DNA from: Chloroflexota bacterium
GTDB lineage: Bacteria; Chloroflexota; Dehalococcoidia; JACPQD01
Length of the DNA stretch: 64,000 nt
NCBI GenBank assembly: GCA_016190665.1
Contig: JACPQD010000009.1
Location: 1-64,000, forward strand
Direction: 5' to 3'
In this document: positions 61,885 to 64,000 of the stretch, in pieces
Numbering within the stretch: the first letter of the stretch is position 1
Layout: every line of letters starts with the position of its first letter
Position numbers and translations under genes: made by a program
Notes under the pieces: generated by a model
What the model saw: only the letters and a program-made list of their open reading frames with translations
What the model was told of the DNA's origin: nothing
Database searches by the model: none

Positions 61885-63606
61885 ATGACCAACGCTGAAA
61901 TCGCCAAGATATTCCGCGACATAGGCGACCTCCTGGACATGAAGGGGGAGAACGTCTTCAAGGTGCGCGCTTATCAGAAGGCGGCGCGCGCCATCGAGTA
62001 CTCGCCTGCGGAAATGGAGCAGCTCCTCAAAGAGGGGAAGCTGGAGGAGGTGCCCGGCGTGGGGGAGGCCATCGCCAGGAAGATAGCGGAGATGATCACT
62101 ACGGGCCGGCTCAAATACTACGAGGAGCTGCGCGCGGAGTTTCCTCCCGGCATCAGCGAGCTCATGGACGTGCCCGGCGTGGGCCCACGCCGGGCCATGC
62201 AGCTCTCCAAGGACCTGGGCGTCACCAGCGTCGCCGAGCTGGAGCAGGCCATTCAGGAAGGCAAGGTGGCCCACCTCTTCCGCATGGGAGAGAAGACGGC
62301 GGAGAACATCCTCCGGCATATCCAGACGCTGCGCACCAAGGAGCGCCGCATTCCCGTCGGCGCGGCGCTGCCCCTGGTGGATGAGATCATCGCCGAGATG
62401 AAGACGGCGGCGCCCGGTATCCGGAACCTCGTGGCGGCGGGCAGCCTGCGTCGCTTCAAAGAGACCGTCGGCGATATCGATCTGATGGGCACTGCCGACG
62501 ACGCCGAGGCCGTCTTGAAGGCCTTCACGGAGCTGCCTCAGGTCAAGGAGGTGCTGGGCCGCGGCGCCACCAAGGCCAGCGTGGTCATGAACAAGGGCCT
62601 TCAGGTGGACCTGAGGGTCGTCGACCACGACAGCTTCGGCTCTCTGCTGCAATATTTTACGGGCAGCAAAGACCACAATGTGGACCTGCGGGGCTGGGCG
62701 GAGCGGCGCGGCCTGAAGCTCAGCGAGTACGGCATCACCGATGTCAAGACCGGCTTGCTGGAGAAGTTCGCCACCGAGGAGGACTTTTATCGCCGGCTGG
62801 GTCTGCAGTATATTCCGCCGGAGATCAGGGAAGCGCGCGACGAGCTGGAGCGGGCCGAGAAAGGCACGCTGCCCGGACTGGTCGAGGTCCCCGATATCCG
62901 GGGCGACCTCCACGTCCACAGCAAATGGAGCGACGGCCACGAGCCTATCGAGGAAATGGTAGCCGCCGCCAGGGAACGCGGTTACGAATACATCGCCATC
63001 ACTGACCATTCGGCCGGGCGGGGCATCGCCCGCGGCCTCGTTGAGGAGCGCCTGAGAAAGCAAATGGAGGAGATAAGGGCGCTCAACGAAAAGTTGAAAG
63101 GCATTAGAGTGCTGACAGGCGCCGAGGTTGACATCCGCGCCGATGGTAGCCTAGACTATCCAGATGAGCTTCTGGCGGATCTGGACATCGTGGTGGCTTC
63201 AGTACATTCCTCCATGGAGCAGGAGAGCGCCCGGATGACAGCCCGGGTCATCAAGGCCATCGAGAACCCGAACGTCGATATCCTGGGGCACCCGAGTTGC
63301 CGTCTGCTGGGGGAGCGCGAGCCGGTGCAGATCGACATGGAGTCTGTCTTTCGGGCGGCGGCGGCCACCAGGACGGCCCTGGAGATTAACGCCATGCCGG
63401 ACCGCCTCGACTTAAAGGATGTCCACGCCTATCGAGCGCGGGAGCTTGGGGTGCCGCTGGTGATTTCGACTGATGCTCATCGGCCCTTCCACCTGGATTA
63501 CGTCCGGTACGGCGTGGGCGTGGCCAGGCGGGCCTGGTGCGAGGCGAAGGACATTCTGAACACCCGGCCGCGGGCCGAGTTTGTGGCGTTTCTTGCTGGC
63601 AGGTAG
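61885..63606 (+). CDS. polX: DNA polymerase/3'-5' exonuclease PolX
   Basis: A 573-residue family-X polymerase fused to a PHP domain, used in base excision repair. N-terminal helix-hairpin-helix (EVPGVGEAIARKIAEMI, DVPGVGPRRAMQLSKDLGV), nucleotidyltransferase with TVGDIDLMGT for the metal Asp pair, and a C-terminal PHP phosphoesterase from ~345 (GDLHVHSKWSDGH, AITDHSAG, ILGHPSCRL, STDAHRP). ATG at 61885 gives the normal MTNAEIAKIFRDIGDLL start; longer frames do not. Length is typical. Confidence 0.95.
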   Translation: MTNAEIAKIFRDIGDLLDMKGENVFKVRAYQKAARAIEYSPAEMEQLLKEGKLEEVPGVGEAIARKIAEMITTGRLKYYEELRAEFPPGISELMDVPGVGPRRAMQLSKDLGVTSVAELEQAIQEGKVAHLFRMGEKTAENILRHIQTLRTKERRIPVGAALPLVDEIIAEMKTAAPGIRNLVAAGSLRRFKETVGDIDLMGTADDAEAVLKAFTELPQVKEVLGRGATKASVVMNKGLQVDLRVVDHDSFGSLLQYFTGSKDHNVDLRGWAERRGLKLSEYGITDVKTGLLEKFATEEDFYRRLGLQYIPPEIREARDELERAEKGTLPGLVEVPDIRGDLHVHSKWSDGHEPIEEMVAAARERGYEYIAITDHSAGRGIARGLVEERLRKQMEEIRALNEKLKGIRVLTGAEVDIRADGSLDYPDELLADLDIVVASVHSSMEQESARMTARVIKAIENPNVDILGHPSCRLLGEREPVQIDMESVFRAAAATRTALEINAMPDRLDLKDVHAYRARELGVPLVISTDAHRPFHLDYVRYGVGVARRAWCEAKDILNTRPRAEFVAFLAGR

Positions 63607-63900
63607 ATGGACGCTGAGGAACGTGAGAAAGAGCTGCGCCGCCGGGCGGAGAAGCGGGTGGAGGACAAGCTCGCCTTCTTCAAGCACCTGGTGGTATACT
63701 TGCTGGTGAACGCCTTCCTCTTCGGCGTAAACATGTTGACGGCGCCGCATTTTCTGTGGTTCTTCTTCCCCCTCGGTGGGTGGGGCATCGCGCTGGCGGC
63801 GCATTTCGTCACTGTGTTTATGTTAGGGGGAACGATGGTGGAAGCGTGGCGAGAGAGAGAAATAGTCAGGGAGACGGAAAAGTTGCGTAAGCGGGAGTAG
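63607..63900 (+). CDS. 2TM-domain protein
   Basis: A 97-residue protein with the 2TM domain (PF13239-like): charged N-terminus (EKELRRRAEKRVEDKLAF), then two helices (HLVVYLLVNAFLFGVNML and WGIALAAHFVTVFML), then a coiled, charged tail (EREIVRETEKLRKRE). It starts directly at the polX stop. Its function is unknown; related domains occur fused to histidine kinases or as orphan membrane proteins. Confidence 0.8.
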   Translation: MDAEEREKELRRRAEKRVEDKLAFFKHLVVYLLVNAFLFGVNMLTAPHFLWFFFPLGGWGIALAAHFVTVFMLGGTMVEAWREREIVRETEKLRKRE

Positions 63901-63921
63901 GCCCCGCTTCCGGGCGAGACG

Positions 63922-64000
63922 ATGGGTGGGACAGAACGCTCAATCTTAGACGCTAGCGGCGCCGCTGAGGGCATCAGACATTTCAAGGAGGCCATCGCCG
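63922..64000 (+). CDS. Start of an unidentified gene
   Basis: An ATG at 63922 opens 26 codons (GGTERSILDASGAAEGIRHF...) with no stop before the window end. A GGGCGAGACG stretch upstream is only a weak ribosome site. It is too short to assign. Confidence 0.35.
   Translation, partial: MGGTERSILDASGAAEGIRHFKEAIA

Overview
The window is a GC-rich bacterial chromosome segment with dense, mostly operonic gene layout and no rRNA or tRNA that I can see. The best fit is an uncultured, probably anaerobic or facultative member of the Chloroflexota (Dehalococcoidia/SAR202-like). The reasons are the stack of CaiB/BaiF CoA-transferases, family-5 solute-binding lipoproteins with Ala/Pro-rich linkers, secreted proteins with long Thr-Pro linkers, and sigma-70-type promoters. 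This placement is inference from gene content.

Layout. 1-6.65 kb (minus): two large secreted proteins, one with PKD/CARDB-like repeats (cut by the window edge) and one subtilisin-like protease, sharing the same C-terminal modules. 6.9-25.9 kb (minus): a long catabolic block with two isochorismatase-type hydrolases, a thiolase/DUF35/HMG-CoA-synthase-like trio, a cyclase, three orphan solute-binding lipoproteins, two CoA-transferases, a double-hotdog dehydratase, a PD-(D/E)XK-type protein and two members of the UGSC (seleno)protein family. One UGSC member reads through an in-frame UGA (20036-20038) and is a probable selenoprotein. 26.0-26.1 kb holds a divergent promoter pair. 26.1-36.9 kb (plus): a small unknown gene, ugd, then nuoE, a nuoF-gltD fusion, a selenocysteine formate dehydrogenase fdhA (UGA at 32521-32523 with an fdhF-like SECIS hairpin), and nfnA-nfnB. 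This looks like a formate/NAD(P)H/ferredoxin redox module.

37.0-41.7 kb (minus): a P-type Ca2+-type ATPase behind a Na+-pumping decarboxylase set (beta, biotin carrier, gamma) with no alpha subunit. 42.1-45.4 kb: a lipoprotein metallo-beta-lactamase-fold hydrolase, then a divergent pair made of a propeptide-like lipoprotein and a second subtilase. 45.5-50.9 kb (minus): mutS, trmO, sfsA, glcF. 50.9-52.8 kb: a BrnT toxin with a fused antitoxin-like partner, and an unknown protein/aspartyl protease pair. 53-64 kb (plus): an NDP-forming acyl-CoA synthetase-like protein, prs, secA, hicBA, an ABC exporter, a ribbon-helix-helix/VapC pair, an orphan Phd-like antitoxin with a toxin remnant, polX, a 2TM protein and the start of one more gene.

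Intergenic DNA carries several short-repeat families: a 9-bp TCGGAC-type minisatellite at seven or more gene ends, a 7-bp AAGCGGG repeat that has also expanded inside mutS, and TGATTGC-type repeats. There are also several palindromes. The two UGA-containing genes imply that the organism makes selenocysteine, although no sel genes are in the window.
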